A DNA stretch of 52,220 nucleotides from Flavobacteriaceae bacterium UBA6268 (GCA_002440705.1 DJVA01000022.1:1-52220), one strand, 5' to 3'. Positions 17,622-28,024 are shown, counted from the first letter of the stretch. The notes: generated by a model from the letters alone, not told the origin. Program-made: numbers and translations.

Positions 17622-18203
17622 ATGATTGCCCATATTGAGGGAAGATTGGTACAAAAAAATCCGACCGATGTTGTGATAGACTGTAATGGAGTGGGCTATT
17701 TTTTGAATATATCGTTGCACACATTTTCGCAACTCCCCACTTCCGAAAATGTGAAGTTGTTCACACAATTGCTGGTAAGGGAAGATTCCCATACGTTGTA
17801 TGGATTCTCTACCATGGAAGAGCGGGAAGTATTCAATCTTTTAATTTCCGTTTCGGGGGTTGGCGCTAGCACTGCTAGGACCATGTTATCCTCCCTAACG
17901 CCAGAACAAGTGAGGGATGCCATCGTATCTGAAGATGTGGTGACCATTCAGGCTGTAAAAGGAATCGGATCCAAAACGGCACAGCGTGTGGTTTTAGATC
18001 TAAAAGATAAAATATTAAAAGTTTACGGGGCAAGTGCTATTTCTTCTGTACCGAGCAATACGAATCGAAATGAAGCGTTATCTGCATTGGAAACGTTGGG
18101 CATCCTTAGGAAGCAAGCTGAAAAAGCCTGCGATGCATTCCTAAAAACCCAACCGCAGGCTTCAGTAGAGGAAATCATCAAACATGCCTTAAAAAATTTG
18201 TAA
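17622..18203 (+). CDS. ruvA: Holliday junction DNA helicase subunit RuvA
   Basis: RuvA binds the four-way junction and recruits RuvB. The 193-residue protein has the OB-fold domain at residues 1-64 beginning MIAHIEGRL, two helix-hairpin-helix motifs (VSGVGASTA and VKGIGSKTAQRVVLDLKDK), and the C-terminal RuvB-contact domain with EALSALETLGI. Length is normal. The sprA start lies about 10 bases after its stop, so ruvA and sprA are probably one transcript, linking a recombination gene to a secretion gene. Confidence 0.96.
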   Translation: MIAHIEGRLVQKNPTDVVIDCNGVGYFLNISLHTFSQLPTSENVKLFTQLLVREDSHTLYGFSTMEEREVFNLLISVSGVGASTARTMLSSLTPEQVRDAIVSEDVVTIQAVKGIGSKTAQRVVLDLKDKILKVYGASAISSVPSNTNRNEALSALETLGILRKQAEKACDAFLKTQPQASVEEIIKHALKNL

Positions 18204-18213
18204 AGATTTGGGA

Positions 18214-21200
18214 GTGAAACATTACAATTTTAGCAAACGCTTATTTCCACATATTCTTTTTGGAATTTTATTGTTCACCGCCAGCTATGTTAAGGCGCAA
18301 GATAGCACGGCAACTGGCTATGAAGAGGGGCGTTTGGATTTGCCAGACCCTACTAGCATCCAAAACATGTACACCTACGATCCCATTACCGATCGCTACA
18401 TCCGTACACGCATGCTAGGGGATTTTGACATTTCATACCCCATCATTCTTACTGCAGAGGAATACCGCGAACTGGTACTTAAAGAACAGATGAAGGCCTA
18501 TTTTAAGGAGAAAATAGATGCTGCCGATGGCCGTAAGGAAGGAGCTGAAGAAGCTCAGAAAAATCTTTTACCAACCTTCTACGTCAATTCCGATTTCTTC
18601 GAATCGGTATTCGGTGGAAATACCATCGAGGTCATCCCTCAAGGAACTGTCGAAATGGATCTTGGGCTCTTGTACACCAAACAGGACAACCCGCAATTTT
18701 CTCCCAGGAATCGTAGCAATTTTTCATTCGATTTCGACCAACGGATTAGCTTAAGCCTTCTCGGGAAAGTAGGGGAACGACTCCAAGTAACAGCCAATTA
18801 CGATACCCAGTCGACCTTCGACTTTCAAAACCTCATCAAATTGGAATACACCCCCACGGAAGATGACATCATTCAAAAAATTGAAGTGGGGAATGTGAGC
18901 ATGCCGCTTAATAGCAGCCTGATCCAAGGAGCGCAAAGCCTTTTTGGGGTTAAAACGCAATTGCAATTTGGAAAGACCACCATTACCGGCGTATTTTCCG
19001 AACAGCGTTCCGAAACCCGATCCGTGGTAGCGGAGGGTGGTGCCACCGTAACCGAATACGAACTTTTTGCACTGGACTATGACGAAAACCGCCACTTCTT
19101 CTTGGCGCACTACTTTAGGGACAATTACGACAGGGTATTGAAGAATTATCCTTTCATCAATTCCAATGTACAAATTACGCGGGTAGAAGTTTGGATTACC
19201 AATCGCAACAACACCACGAACGATGTTCGGAACATTGTTGCACTTCAGGACATAGGGGAAGCAGATGGGGCCAACATCGGGCTCAATTTAATCCCCGGGG
19301 GGTTCATCAACAAGCCTAAAAACTCTTTTCCGGATAACGAAAACAACGATTTCAACCCCTTTGGAATAGATAACCCCTCAGAACAAAGTATTTTGAACAA
19401 TGCCATCCGGGATGTAGCCACGGTGCAAAGTGGTTTTGGGGGCGTGCTCGTAAACGATGGGTTGGATTATGTGAGTTTGGAAAATGCCCGAAAACTTCAG
19501 CCTAACGAATACCAAATGAATTCACAGTTAGGGTACATCTCCTTGAACCAACGTTTAAACAACGATGAAGTCTTAGGGGTTGCTTTTCAATATACCGTGA
19601 ACGGGAAAGTGTACCAAGTAGGGGAATTTTCTACTGATGGTGTTGAAGCAACCGGCCTGGAAGGTGGAGGTACTGTGGTCGTAGGAGGTGGTAATGGAGA
19701 AGGCCAACAAGGCATTCCGCAAAACTTGGTCGTGAAACTTCTGAAAAGTAACATCACCAATGTCAACGAACCCGTATGGGATTTGATGATGAAGAATATT
19801 TATCCCATTGGGGCATTTCAACTGGAACGGGAAGACTTTAGGATGAATATACTATACTTGGACCCTTCACCCATCAATTACATCAACCCCGTTGGGGGAA
19901 CTCCATTTCCAGCGGTAGACCCTAGCGACATCAATGATGTGGATTTAAACAACGCTAACCTCTTGAGGGTATTCAACTTGGACCGATTGAATTTCAATAA
20001 CGATCCACAACAGGGCGGGGATGGATTCTTTGATTTCTATCCGGGCATAACGGTAGACCAACAAAACGGAAGAATTATCTTTACCAGTGTTGAGCCTTTT
20101 GGGGAGTACTTGTTCGATAAATTGAAGCTGGACCCGAGTGAGTCCTATACGAACCCGGTAACTTATAATGCCAACCAACAAAAGTACGTGTTTGGCACCA
20201 TGTACCGTTCTACCAAAACCCAAGCAGAGCAGCAGGACAGCGATAAAAACAAGTTTCAGTTAAAGGGAACTTATAAATCTACTGGCGCCGATGGAATCCC
20301 AATTGGCGCGTTCAACATCCCTCAGGGTTCGGTAACCGTAACTGCGGGTGGAAGGACTTTGGTAGAAGGGGTCGATTATACGGTAAACTATCAGTTGGGT
20401 CGGGTTCAAATTTTGGATCCCTCTTTGCAAAATTCCAATACGCCCATCAATATAAGTGTCGAGAACAATACCTTGTTTGGTCAACAAACCAAACGGTTTA
20501 CGGGCTTGGACATTCAACACAAGTTTAGTGATAAGTTCCAGTTTGGAGGAACCTTTTTAAACTTGAACGAACGGCCCCTAACCCAGAAGTCGGCCTTCCA
20601 AAACGAACCCATTAACAATACCATGTTTGGGGTAAATCTCAATTATTCAACCGAAGTCCCTTTCCTCACTAGGCTGGTCAACAAACTCCCAAACATCGAT
20701 ACCGATGTGGTCTCAAATGTTTCCGTGCGCGGTGAGTTTGCCTATTTAATTCCCGGGGCTCCTAAAGTTTCCGATTTCAACGGAAAGCCAACCGCTTATG
20801 TAGACGATTTTGAAGCTGCACAAACGGCCATTGACATCTCTACTCCTTTGTCGTGGACTTTGTCCAGCACCCCCGTTAATTTTGGGGGCGAAAAAGAAAA
20901 TGGCGATTTGACCTACAACGACCGTAGGGCATTTTTAAACTGGTATACCATAGACCCTATTTTTTACAGTTCGCAACGCCCCGATGGAGTAACCGATGCC
21001 GATTTGTCTTCGCCGTTTACCCGCCGTGTGTTCAGGGACGAGATTTTTCCCGATCAGGATATTGTTCAAGGACAAACACAAGCTTTGTTCACTCTGGATT
21101 TGGCCTATTACCCAACCGAAAGAGGCCCTTACAACTTTAGGGCAGGCGAAGCCAATTTGGGGAATGATGTAAATCAATTACAAAGCCCACAAGATAATTT

Positions 21201-24200
21201 TGGGGGAATCATGCGGGAATTAACGACTACCGATTTTGAACGCTCCAATGTGGAATACATTCAATTTTGGGTAATGGACCCATTTATTTATGATGAAAAT
21301 TCGACCAACCCTGGAGGAAAGTTAACTTTCGACTTAGGGAACATTTCCGAGGATGTTTTAAAGGATGGTCGTAAACAGTATGAAAATGGACTGCCTGAAG
21401 ACGGATCTGCGGATCAAACCCTCAAGTCGGTTTGGGGTAAAACTCCAAGCAACCAATCGCTTGTTTACACATTCAGCAGTTCGGGCGAAGGGCGAACCAA
21501 CCAAGACATCGGTTTGGATGGTAAGGCAGACATTGATGAAGCCAAAGATATTCGGGACCTACCCAATGCCCAAGTCAATCAAATATTGTCGCGGTTTGCA
21601 AATCAGGAAGACCCTGCACGAGATAACTACCAATATTTCCTGCAAGCGGATGGGAACATCATTCAACGCTATCGTAACTACAACGGTACCGATGGAAACT
21701 CTCCCGAGACCCTTAGCAATACCAATAGGGGGTCTAATGCCCAACCCGATGTGGAAGATGTGAACCGGGACAATACCATGAACACGGTGAACAGTTATTT
21801 TGAATACGAGATCAACTTAACTCCTGGGATGACCTTGGAATCCCCCTACGTAACCGATATCAAGGAAATTACGGTGAACACACAAACCAACGAAGAAATA
21901 CCGGTTCGTTGGATCCAGTTCAAAATACCTTTAAGCGATTATACGGAAGCCGTTAATGGGATCTCCGATTTCCGCTCCATCCGTTTTATGCGGATGTACC
22001 TATCTGGATTTCAGCAGCAAACCATTTTACGTTTTGGAACCTTGGAATTGTTTCGTGGGGATTACCGCCGTTATTCCGAATCCTTGGATGCTGATGGAAG
22101 CCCTAATGATACCGACAACACTACTTTCGAAAACGAAGCGGTAGGGATCATTCAAAACAGTAACTACGTAATCCCACCAGGGGTATACAGGGAGGAATTG
22201 AACAATAACAACAATGTCATCCGTCAGGACGAACAATCCCTTGCATTAAGGGTTTGCGGTTTGGAACCGGACGATGCCCGTGCGGTATATAAGTATTTTA
22301 ATGTGGATATGCGCCAATACAAAAATTTGGAGATGTTTATCCATGCCGAATCGCTTCCGGCTCCGGCAACGCTTTTGGCAGATAACGAAATGTCTGCATT
22401 CATACGCCTTGGAAACGATTTGAACACCAGTTTCTACGAAATTGAAATTCCGTTGAAGGTTTCCCCCAATTTGGATGTGGCTTCCGATTCGGATGCCAAT
22501 ACGGTTTGGCCTGAAGAAAACAGGTTCAATTTATCGTTTGAGGTCCTGCAACAGTTAAAAACCTTGTCAACGAGTCCCACCTCGGATGCATCGTTAACAC
22601 CTGCCAACCCTAATGATCCCAATGTTCCTACTGTTTTGCGTTATGCCAATGAAGGCGTACTTCAAAATAGCAATGCCGAATACCGTTATGGGATCAAGGG
22701 AAATCCAAGCTTTGGAAATGTGCGTGTCATTATGATTGGTCTGCGCAACAAGAGTAACAGTGATGTATGTGGGGAAGTATGGTTCAATGAATTGCGCATG
22801 AGCGAATTGGAAAACAAGGGGGGTTGGGCTGCCGTTGCCAATATGGATGCCAATCTTGCCGATTTCGCCAACATAAGTGCCACAGGAAAAATTACCACCA
22901 TCGGTTTTGGATCTATTGAACAAGGGCCCAACCAAAGAAGTCTGGAAGATACCAAACAGTACGATGTCGTAACCAATTTTAACTTGGGCCAGTTACTACC
23001 TAAAAAGTGGGGGATTCAATTGCCCTTCAACTATGGCATAGGTGAAGAATTGATTACTCCAAAATACGACCCAGAGTATGATGATATCGAATTGCAACAA
23101 CGTTTGGACAATACCGAAGATGCTGCAACAAAAGATGCCATTAAAGAACAAGCCGTGGATTACACTAAGCGTCAAAGTATTAATTTTATTGGGGTCCGAA
23201 AAAACAAAACCGGGGAAAGTAAACCCATGCCCTATGACATTGAGAATTTTACGTTTTCCTATTCGTACAATCAAATAGATCACCACGATTTTGAAATCGA
23301 AGATGCTTTGGATCAAAATGTAAGGGTCGGTGGAACGTATGACTATACCTTCAATCAAAAACCCATCGAACCGTTTAAGAAAAACGATTCCTTGTTCATG
23401 GGTAAGTATTGGCAATTTTTAAAAGACCTGAATTTTAATGTATTGCCAAGCAATATTTCGGTAAGTTCCAACATTACCCGTCAATACAACGAACAAAAGT
23501 TCAGGGAGATTACCACACAAGGGGTTTCTGCATTAAATCTACCAACACTGTACCAACGCAATTTCCTTTTTGATTGGCAGTATACCATCAATTACAACCT
23601 TACCCAGTCCCTGCGCTTCAATTTTAACGCGGCCAATAACCGCATTGTTAACAATTACATCAAAGATGGCTCCGTGGACAATTCGGTTGGCGTTTGGGAC
23701 GGATTCTTTGAAGTGGGCGATCCCAATCAACACATGCAATCGCTGCAACTCAATTACGACTTGCCCACAGCAAAGTTTCCTTTCCTGAAATGGTTGAGGG
23801 CCACCTACTCCTATCAAGGGGATTACCAATGGCAAGACGGCAGTGATTTGTTCAGCAACATCGAGGTTATTGACGACAATGGTGACGTACAAACCTATAA
23901 TTTGGGGAACTCCATCCAAAATGCCAGCACCCACCGAATCAATTCCACTATAGACATGAACACACTGTATCGCTATGTGGGCTTGACCAAAATAAAACCC
24001 GGAAAGGGAAATCGTGCAGGAGGAGGGAATGAAGATACTAGTGGACCATCGTTGCTGGGTGGCGGAGAAAAAGGTGGTGGCAAAGATGAAAAAGGGGAAG
24101 ACAAATCCAACAATAAACGCGATCAAATCCGGAACAATACACGAGGAGGGGCCGAGGGGGCAGCAAACAGCGGGACAGGCTCGTTAAATGGTGGGCAGAA

Positions 24201-25545
24201 GGCTGTAAATACGTTGATTGGGCTTGCTACTTCCATTAAGAAAGTTCAATTGAATTACGTCGAAAACAACGGTATTTTCTTGCCGGGTTATCAGCCAAGT
24301 ATCGGTTTTGCGGGATCGTTAAAGCCCACTGCTGGATTTGTTTTTGGAAGCCAGGCCGAAATCAGGGATTTGGCAGCCCGAAAAGGATGGTTAACCCTTT
24401 ATCCTGAATTTAATGAGCAGTATACCGAAGTAGAAAGCCGGCAATTGGATGCACAAGTTAATATGGAATTGCTTCCAGACTTAAAAATTGATTTCAATGG
24501 CAGTCGTGTTTATGCCGAAAACTATGCAGAGAATTACATTGTAGAAGATGGTCTTTACCGTTCGTTAACTCCCAATACATTTGGTAATTTTAATATTAGC
24601 ACCGTTTTATTGAAAACAGCATTCGGCAAAAGTGATGAAACCAGTTCGGATGCCTTTGATGATTTCAGGAACAATCGATTGACCATTGCCAACCGTTTGG
24701 CGGAAAAATTCTATGGTTCCAATACTTTTCCAAGGGATGAAGAAGGCTTTCCCGAAGGATTTGGAAAAACCAGTCAGCAGGTATTGCTCCCCGCATTCTT
24801 GTCCGCTTACAAAGGAAGTAGCGCTTCCAAAGAAAAAACTGGCATTTTCCGCGATATCCCTTTGCCAAACTGGGATATAAAGTACACGGGATTCATGCGG
24901 ATAAAATGGTTCAAAAAGCGCTTTAAACGTTTTTCTATCCAGCATGGCTATAGGGCGTCCTATACGGTCAACCAATTTCAAACCAACCTGGACTACGATC
25001 GAAACGATCCCACGGCTTTGGACCAGTCTGGCAATTTCAAGACCCCTACCTTCTTAAACAATGTGAACCTTACGGAACAATTTTCCCCCTTGATCCGAAT
25101 TGATTTTGAAATGCAAAATTCCGTTAAGATTCTTGCGGAAATGCGAAAGGACCGAGCCCTTTCCCTGAGCTTCGCGAACAATTTGTTAACCGAAATCCAG
25201 GGGAATGAATGGATATTAGGATTGGGGTATCGCATTAAAGACTTGAAAATTGGAACCAATTTTGGTGGAAAGAAAACGATCTTGAAAAGCGATTTGAATT
25301 TCAAGGTAGATTTCTCTGTCCGTGACAATAAAACCATTATCAGGTATTTGGACATTGCCAATAACCAAGTTACTGCAGGGCAGACCATTTATGGGTTGCA
25401 GTTCTCTGCCGATTATGCCTTGACCAAAAACTTGACAGCGTTGTTCTATTACGACCACACTTTCTCGGAATATGCCATTTCAACGGCATTCCCTCAAACA
25501 ACCATCCGAAGTGGTTTTACCCTTCGATACAATTTTGGAAATTAA
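18214..25545 (+). CDS. sprA: SprA: giant outer-membrane translocon of the type IX secretion system
   Basis: SprA (Sov) is the very large outer-membrane barrel through which type IX secretion cargo, including gliding adhesins, crosses the membrane. This protein has about 2443 residues, the usual size. It starts with a signal peptide ending near SYVKAQ and continues with the family pattern of beta-rich repeats: RISLSLLGKVGERL, AYVDDFEAAQT, ILRFGTLELFRGDYRRY and NSDVCGEVWFNELRMSE. A low-complexity Gly/Lys/Asp/Glu loop sits around residues 1930-1990, and the C-terminus ends in barrel strands (SGFTLRYNFGN). The start is GTG at 18214 (MKHYNFSKRLF) or TTG at 18208; GTG gives the more natural Met-Lys signal start. 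gcvH follows 22 bases downstream. Confidence 0.96.
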   Translation: MKHYNFSKRLFPHILFGILLFTASYVKAQDSTATGYEEGRLDLPDPTSIQNMYTYDPITDRYIRTRMLGDFDISYPIILTAEEYRELVLKEQMKAYFKEKIDAADGRKEGAEEAQKNLLPTFYVNSDFFESVFGGNTIEVIPQGTVEMDLGLLYTKQDNPQFSPRNRSNFSFDFDQRISLSLLGKVGERLQVTANYDTQSTFDFQNLIKLEYTPTEDDIIQKIEVGNVSMPLNSSLIQGAQSLFGVKTQLQFGKTTITGVFSEQRSETRSVVAEGGATVTEYELFALDYDENRHFFLAHYFRDNYDRVLKNYPFINSNVQITRVEVWITNRNNTTNDVRNIVALQDIGEADGANIGLNLIPGGFINKPKNSFPDNENNDFNPFGIDNPSEQSILNNAIRDVATVQSGFGGVLVNDGLDYVSLENARKLQPNEYQMNSQLGYISLNQRLNNDEVLGVAFQYTVNGKVYQVGEFSTDGVEATGLEGGGTVVVGGGNGEGQQGIPQNLVVKLLKSNITNVNEPVWDLMMKNIYPIGAFQLEREDFRMNILYLDPSPINYINPVGGTPFPAVDPSDINDVDLNNANLLRVFNLDRLNFNNDPQQGGDGFFDFYPGITVDQQNGRIIFTSVEPFGEYLFDKLKLDPSESYTNPVTYNANQQKYVFGTMYRSTKTQAEQQDSDKNKFQLKGTYKSTGADGIPIGAFNIPQGSVTVTAGGRTLVEGVDYTVNYQLGRVQILDPSLQNSNTPINISVENNTLFGQQTKRFTGLDIQHKFSDKFQFGGTFLNLNERPLTQKSAFQNEPINNTMFGVNLNYSTEVPFLTRLVNKLPNIDTDVVSNVSVRGEFAYLIPGAPKVSDFNGKPTAYVDDFEAAQTAIDISTPLSWTLSSTPVNFGGEKENGDLTYNDRRAFLNWYTIDPIFYSSQRPDGVTDADLSSPFTRRVFRDEIFPDQDIVQGQTQALFTLDLAYYPTERGPYNFRAGEANLGNDVNQLQSPQDNFGGIMRELTTTDFERSNVEYIQFWVMDPFIYDENSTNPGGKLTFDLGNISEDVLKDGRKQYENGLPEDGSADQTLKSVWGKTPSNQSLVYTFSSSGEGRTNQDIGLDGKADIDEAKDIRDLPNAQVNQILSRFANQEDPARDNYQYFLQADGNIIQRYRNYNGTDGNSPETLSNTNRGSNAQPDVEDVNRDNTMNTVNSYFEYEINLTPGMTLESPYVTDIKEITVNTQTNEEIPVRWIQFKIPLSDYTEAVNGISDFRSIRFMRMYLSGFQQQTILRFGTLELFRGDYRRYSESLDADGSPNDTDNTTFENEAVGIIQNSNYVIPPGVYREELNNNNNVIRQDEQSLALRVCGLEPDDARAVYKYFNVDMRQYKNLEMFIHAESLPAPATLLADNEMSAFIRLGNDLNTSFYEIEIPLKVSPNLDVASDSDANTVWPEENRFNLSFEVLQQLKTLSTSPTSDASLTPANPNDPNVPTVLRYANEGVLQNSNAEYRYGIKGNPSFGNVRVIMIGLRNKSNSDVCGEVWFNELRMSELENKGGWAAVANMDANLADFANISATGKITTIGFGSIEQGPNQRSLEDTKQYDVVTNFNLGQLLPKKWGIQLPFNYGIGEELITPKYDPEYDDIELQQRLDNTEDAATKDAIKEQAVDYTKRQSINFIGVRKNKTGESKPMPYDIENFTFSYSYNQIDHHDFEIEDALDQNVRVGGTYDYTFNQKPIEPFKKNDSLFMGKYWQFLKDLNFNVLPSNISVSSNITRQYNEQKFREITTQGVSALNLPTLYQRNFLFDWQYTINYNLTQSLRFNFNAANNRIVNNYIKDGSVDNSVGVWDGFFEVGDPNQHMQSLQLNYDLPTAKFPFLKWLRATYSYQGDYQWQDGSDLFSNIEVIDDNGDVQTYNLGNSIQNASTHRINSTIDMNTLYRYVGLTKIKPGKGNRAGGGNEDTSGPSLLGGGEKGGGKDEKGEDKSNNKRDQIRNNTRGGAEGAANSGTGSLNGGQKAVNTLIGLATSIKKVQLNYVENNGIFLPGYQPSIGFAGSLKPTAGFVFGSQAEIRDLAARKGWLTLYPEFNEQYTEVESRQLDAQVNMELLPDLKIDFNGSRVYAENYAENYIVEDGLYRSLTPNTFGNFNISTVLLKTAFGKSDETSSDAFDDFRNNRLTIANRLAEKFYGSNTFPRDEEGFPEGFGKTSQQVLLPAFLSAYKGSSASKEKTGIFRDIPLPNWDIKYTGFMRIKWFKKRFKRFSIQHGYRASYTVNQFQTNLDYDRNDPTALDQSGNFKTPTFLNNVNLTEQFSPLIRIDFEMQNSVKILAEMRKDRALSLSFANNLLTEIQGNEWILGLGYRIKDLKIGTNFGGKKTILKSDLNFKVDFSVRDNKTIIRYLDIANNQVTAGQTIYGLQFSADYALTKNLTALFYYDHTFSEYAISTAFPQTTIRSGFTLRYNFGN

Positions 25546-25567
25546 ACTATTAAATTTTAGAAAATCT

Positions 25568-25948
25568 ATGAATGTTCCCGCCAATCTAAAATATACCAAA
25601 GACCATGAATGGGTTCTTGTTGAAGGCGCTATTGCAACGGTCGGTATCACCGATTTCGCCCAAGGAGAACTTGGGGATATCGTATATGTTGAAGTCGAAA
25701 CCGAAGGGGAAACCCTTGAACAGGAAGCCATTTTTGGAACGGTGGAAGCCGTGAAAACGGTTTCAGACCTTTACCTGCCCCTATCTGGAGAAATTGTGGA
25801 GTTCAATACCCTTTTGGAAAGTGAGCCTGAAAAAGTAAACTCCGATCCTTACGGGGATGGATGGATGGTAAAAGTGAAGATTTCGAATCCCGAACAATTG
25901 GATGGCTTGTTGGATGATGCTGCATACAAAGCACTTATTGGGGGATAA
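25568..25948 (+). CDS. gcvH: Glycine cleavage system H protein
   Basis: GcvH carries the lipoyl arm that shuttles the aminomethyl group between the P, T and L proteins. The 126-residue protein has the expected length, the N-terminal KYTKDHEWV motif and the lipoylation site at Lys63 in GTVEAVKTVSDLY. The ATG at 25568 is chosen because it gives the family N-terminus (MNVPANLKYT); extending upstream in frame would run into sprA. The other glycine cleavage genes are not in the window. The C-terminal codons overlap the start of the VanZ-like gene. Confidence 0.95.
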   Translation: MNVPANLKYTKDHEWVLVEGAIATVGITDFAQGELGDIVYVEVETEGETLEQEAIFGTVEAVKTVSDLYLPLSGEIVEFNTLLESEPEKVNSDPYGDGWMVKVKISNPEQLDGLLDDAAYKALIGG

Positions 25949-26312
25949 AGCATTCCTTTTTCTTGCCATTGCCTACCATGGGTTCATTACCGTACTCATG
26001 GTCTTGCCTACATCAGATTTGCCTTCGTGGGAATTACCTAATTTGGACAAAATGGTCCATGCAGGAATTTATTTTTCCCTCTATTTGCTTTGGGGTTTTG
26101 TACTTTTCAGAAAAAAGTATTCCATGAAAAAGCACTTAATTACCATTGCTATATTGCTATTTATTTATGGTATGGTTATTGAAGTAGTACAGGGAGCGTG
26201 GGTTGTATCAAGGACCTTCGATCTTTGGGATGTTGCTGCGAATACTGTCGGAATTCTTTTCGGTGGAATCGTGTTATATAAAATAAGTCGCAGTAAGGTT
26301 CTTAAAAATTGA
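25917..26312 (+). CDS. VanZ-like family membrane protein
   Basis: This small protein of about 131 residues has four hydrophobic helices and the VanZ-like signatures LPTSDLPSWELPNLDKMVHAGIYF and EVVQGAW with a nearby DLWDVAANTVG segment. VanZ-like proteins are membrane proteins of unclear biochemical role; the name comes from a glycopeptide-resistance accessory gene, and resistance should not be assumed here. The ATG at 25917 is preferred; in-frame ATGs at 25914 and 25902 are also possible. All choices overlap the 3' end of gcvH by 32 to 47 bases, in another frame. The order sprA-gcvH-vanZ-tonB-remB appears conserved in flavobacteria. Confidence 0.85.
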   Translation: MLHTKHLLGDKAFLFLAIAYHGFITVLMVLPTSDLPSWELPNLDKMVHAGIYFSLYLLWGFVLFRKKYSMKKHLITIAILLFIYGMVIEVVQGAWVVSRTFDLWDVAANTVGILFGGIVLYKISRSKVLKN

Positions 26313-26370
26313 AATTCCTTTTTAAAACTTTACTTTTTTATCTATTTTAGCAACTATATAATTTTCTACT

Positions 26371-27093
26371 ATGGAACCGAAAAAAAATCCGAAGGCCGAT
26401 CTCAACCGCTGGAGTTCTGTGTACATGTTGGCAGGCTTGGCTTTGATGCTTTTCTTATCTTGGCAAGCTATTGAATTCAAAAATTACGACAAAGACAATC
26501 TTACTGGCGACGTTCTGGATGTTGGAGATGATAATCTGGAAGAAATTCCAATTACCCAAACCATTACGCCACCACCGCCACCACCACCGCCGCCACCAGC
26601 TCCCGATGTAATCGAAGTAGTAGAAGATGAAGATGAGGTTGAAGAAACCATCATTGAATCCACAGAAACCAATAAAGAGGAAAAAATTGTCGAGATTGCT
26701 GAGATTGAGGAAGTAGAAGAAGAAGAGATTGCCGACGTTCCTTTTGCCGTTATTGAAAATGTGCCAATCTATCCTGGATGTGAAAATGAGCCTAACAATG
26801 ACGCCAAAAAAGCCTGCATGTCAGAAAAAGTTCAGAAATTTGTTCAAAAGAAATTCAATACCGAGTTAGCAAACGATTTAGGTTTGGAAGGGCGTCAGCG
26901 TATTTCTGTACAATTCAAGATTGATAAAAATGGGAATGTTGTTGATGTTAGGGCAAGAGCTCCACACCCACGATTGGAACAAGAAGCCATCGAGGTGGTG
27001 AAATCACTCCCCAAGATGGTTCCTGGTAAGCAACGAGGAAAACCCGTTGGTGTACTCTATGCATTGCCGATACTTTTTCAAGTAGAAAATTAA
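26371..27093 (+). CDS. Energy transducer TonB (first copy)
   Basis: TonB couples the inner-membrane proton gradient to outer-membrane transporters. The 240-residue protein has one transmembrane helix (about residues 16-36), a run of ten consecutive prolines with flanking Pro and Ala (about 66-80), an acidic Glu/Val-rich linker that spans the periplasm, and a C-terminal TonB domain (about 140-240). That domain contains PIYPGCENEP and a second cysteine in KKACMSEK, then VQFKIDKNGNVVDV and LPKMVPGKQRGKPVGV. It is followed by a strong terminator, so it may be a separate transcript from the second tonB. ExbB and ExbD are not in the window. Confidence 0.92.
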   Translation: MEPKKNPKADLNRWSSVYMLAGLALMLFLSWQAIEFKNYDKDNLTGDVLDVGDDNLEEIPITQTITPPPPPPPPPPAPDVIEVVEDEDEVEETIIESTETNKEEKIVEIAEIEEVEEEEIADVPFAVIENVPIYPGCENEPNNDAKKACMSEKVQKFVQKKFNTELANDLGLEGRQRISVQFKIDKNGNVVDVRARAPHPRLEQEAIEVVKSLPKMVPGKQRGKPVGVLYALPILFQVEN

Positions 27094-27117
27094 GAATACA
27101 CTATCGTATTTTATATA

Positions 27118-27151
27118 AATCGCCTCCCTAAATGGAGGCGATTCTTTTTTT
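27118..27151 (+). terminator. Terminator after the first tonB
   Basis: A perfect 10-bp stem, AATCGCCTCC at 27118-27127 with GGAGGCGATT at 27134-27143, has a 6-base loop and is followed by a run of seven T. Confidence 0.88.
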
Positions 27152-27199
27152 GGCACACAGCTTGTTTTGACTTCATTGTAAACTTAAAACAGCTATACA

Positions 27200-27994
27200 A
27201 TGAAAACACAAAAACAAAATTCCGAAAAGACAAGTATGGTTGGCTTGTCCAAACTCGAAGAAAAAAAACGGATCAACATTCGTTGGAATGCTACCCTTTA
27301 TTTTCAAGTTGGATTGATAGTAAGTTTGTTGGCTATGTTTTGGATTGTTGAAACCAAATGGGAAGTTGCCCAATTGGCCTTGGACAATAGTAATGATCGA
27401 GAACTTTGGATTGACCCCCCTACTATTGATTTCACCATTGATGAACCAAAACCGGTAGAGGTTAAAAAAAATGTGGTAAAACAACAGGTTGTAAAACAGC
27501 AAGTAGTCGCTACGACCATAACCCCTGTTAAATCCAATACACTTTTGAACGAAGATACGGTTCCGACAACCGAGGTCAAAACCGACATACCACTACCTAG
27601 TACAACGACCGTAATAGCCGATCCAAAACCCGCGCCAAAAGACCTTCTAAGTGTGCAACAAGCTCCCATATTTCCCGGATGCGAATCGTTATCCACAAAT
27701 GAAGCGCGCAGAGCTTGCTTTCAGGAGAAGGTTCGTGAATTCATTTCCAAAAAATTTGATACCGACCCATTTGTTGATAAGTATTCCGGTGAAACCAAAC
27801 GGATCAATGTACAGTTTACTGTTGATTCCAATGGATTGGTTTCCAATATTAGGGCTGCTTCAGCAAATGAAGACCTCACCAATGAAGCAAAACGCGTGGT
27901 TGCGAGGCTTCCAAAGATGACTCCCGGGAAGCAAGACAGCAAATCCGTGGAAGTGCTATACACCTTGCCGATTGTCCTGAGGATTGATTATTAG
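27200..27994 (+). CDS. Energy transducer TonB (second copy)
   Basis: This 264-residue protein has the same plan as its upstream neighbour: a cytoplasmic N-terminus, one transmembrane helix (about residues 32-50), a periplasmic linker and a C-terminal TonB domain. The linker is different, with Lys/Val/Gln repeats (VVKQQVVKQQVV) instead of polyproline. The C-terminal domain carries the matching cysteine pair (PIFPGCESLS and RRACFQEK), NVQFTVDSNG and LPKMTPGKQDSKS. The two copies probably arose by duplication and may serve different outer-membrane partners; that is inference. It has its own terminator directly after the stop. Confidence 0.9.
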   Translation: MKTQKQNSEKTSMVGLSKLEEKKRINIRWNATLYFQVGLIVSLLAMFWIVETKWEVAQLALDNSNDRELWIDPPTIDFTIDEPKPVEVKKNVVKQQVVKQQVVATTITPVKSNTLLNEDTVPTTEVKTDIPLPSTTTVIADPKPAPKDLLSVQQAPIFPGCESLSTNEARRACFQEKVREFISKKFDTDPFVDKYSGETKRINVQFTVDSNGLVSNIRAASANEDLTNEAKRVVARLPKMTPGKQDSKSVEVLYTLPIVLRIDY

Positions 27995-28003
27995 CAACAA
28001 AAG

Positions 28004-28024
28004 GCCCGCATTAGCGGGCTTTTA
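28004..28024 (+). terminator. Terminator after the second tonB
   Basis: The GC-rich 6-bp stem GCCCGC (28004-28009) and GCGGGC (28014-28019), with a 4-base loop, is followed by four T and preceded by A residues that extend the pairing. It starts about 10 bases after the TAG stop. Confidence 0.75.

Noticed and set aside
23539..24126. A 195-codon minus-strand open frame inside sprA
   Set aside because: It lies opposite the low-complexity and barrel part of sprA, where codon bias leaves the opposite frame open. No support for a gene.
25917..26312. Glycopeptide resistance gene vanZ
   Set aside because: Only the VanZ-like family is supported. The neighbourhood (gcvH, tonB, sprA) has no other van genes.
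26560..26605. Polyproline-coding repeat in the first tonB as a phase-variable tract
   Set aside because: The CCA/CCG codons vary and are not a perfect short tandem repeat. Length change would be in multiples of three and would not switch the gene off. It is the ordinary TonB spacer.
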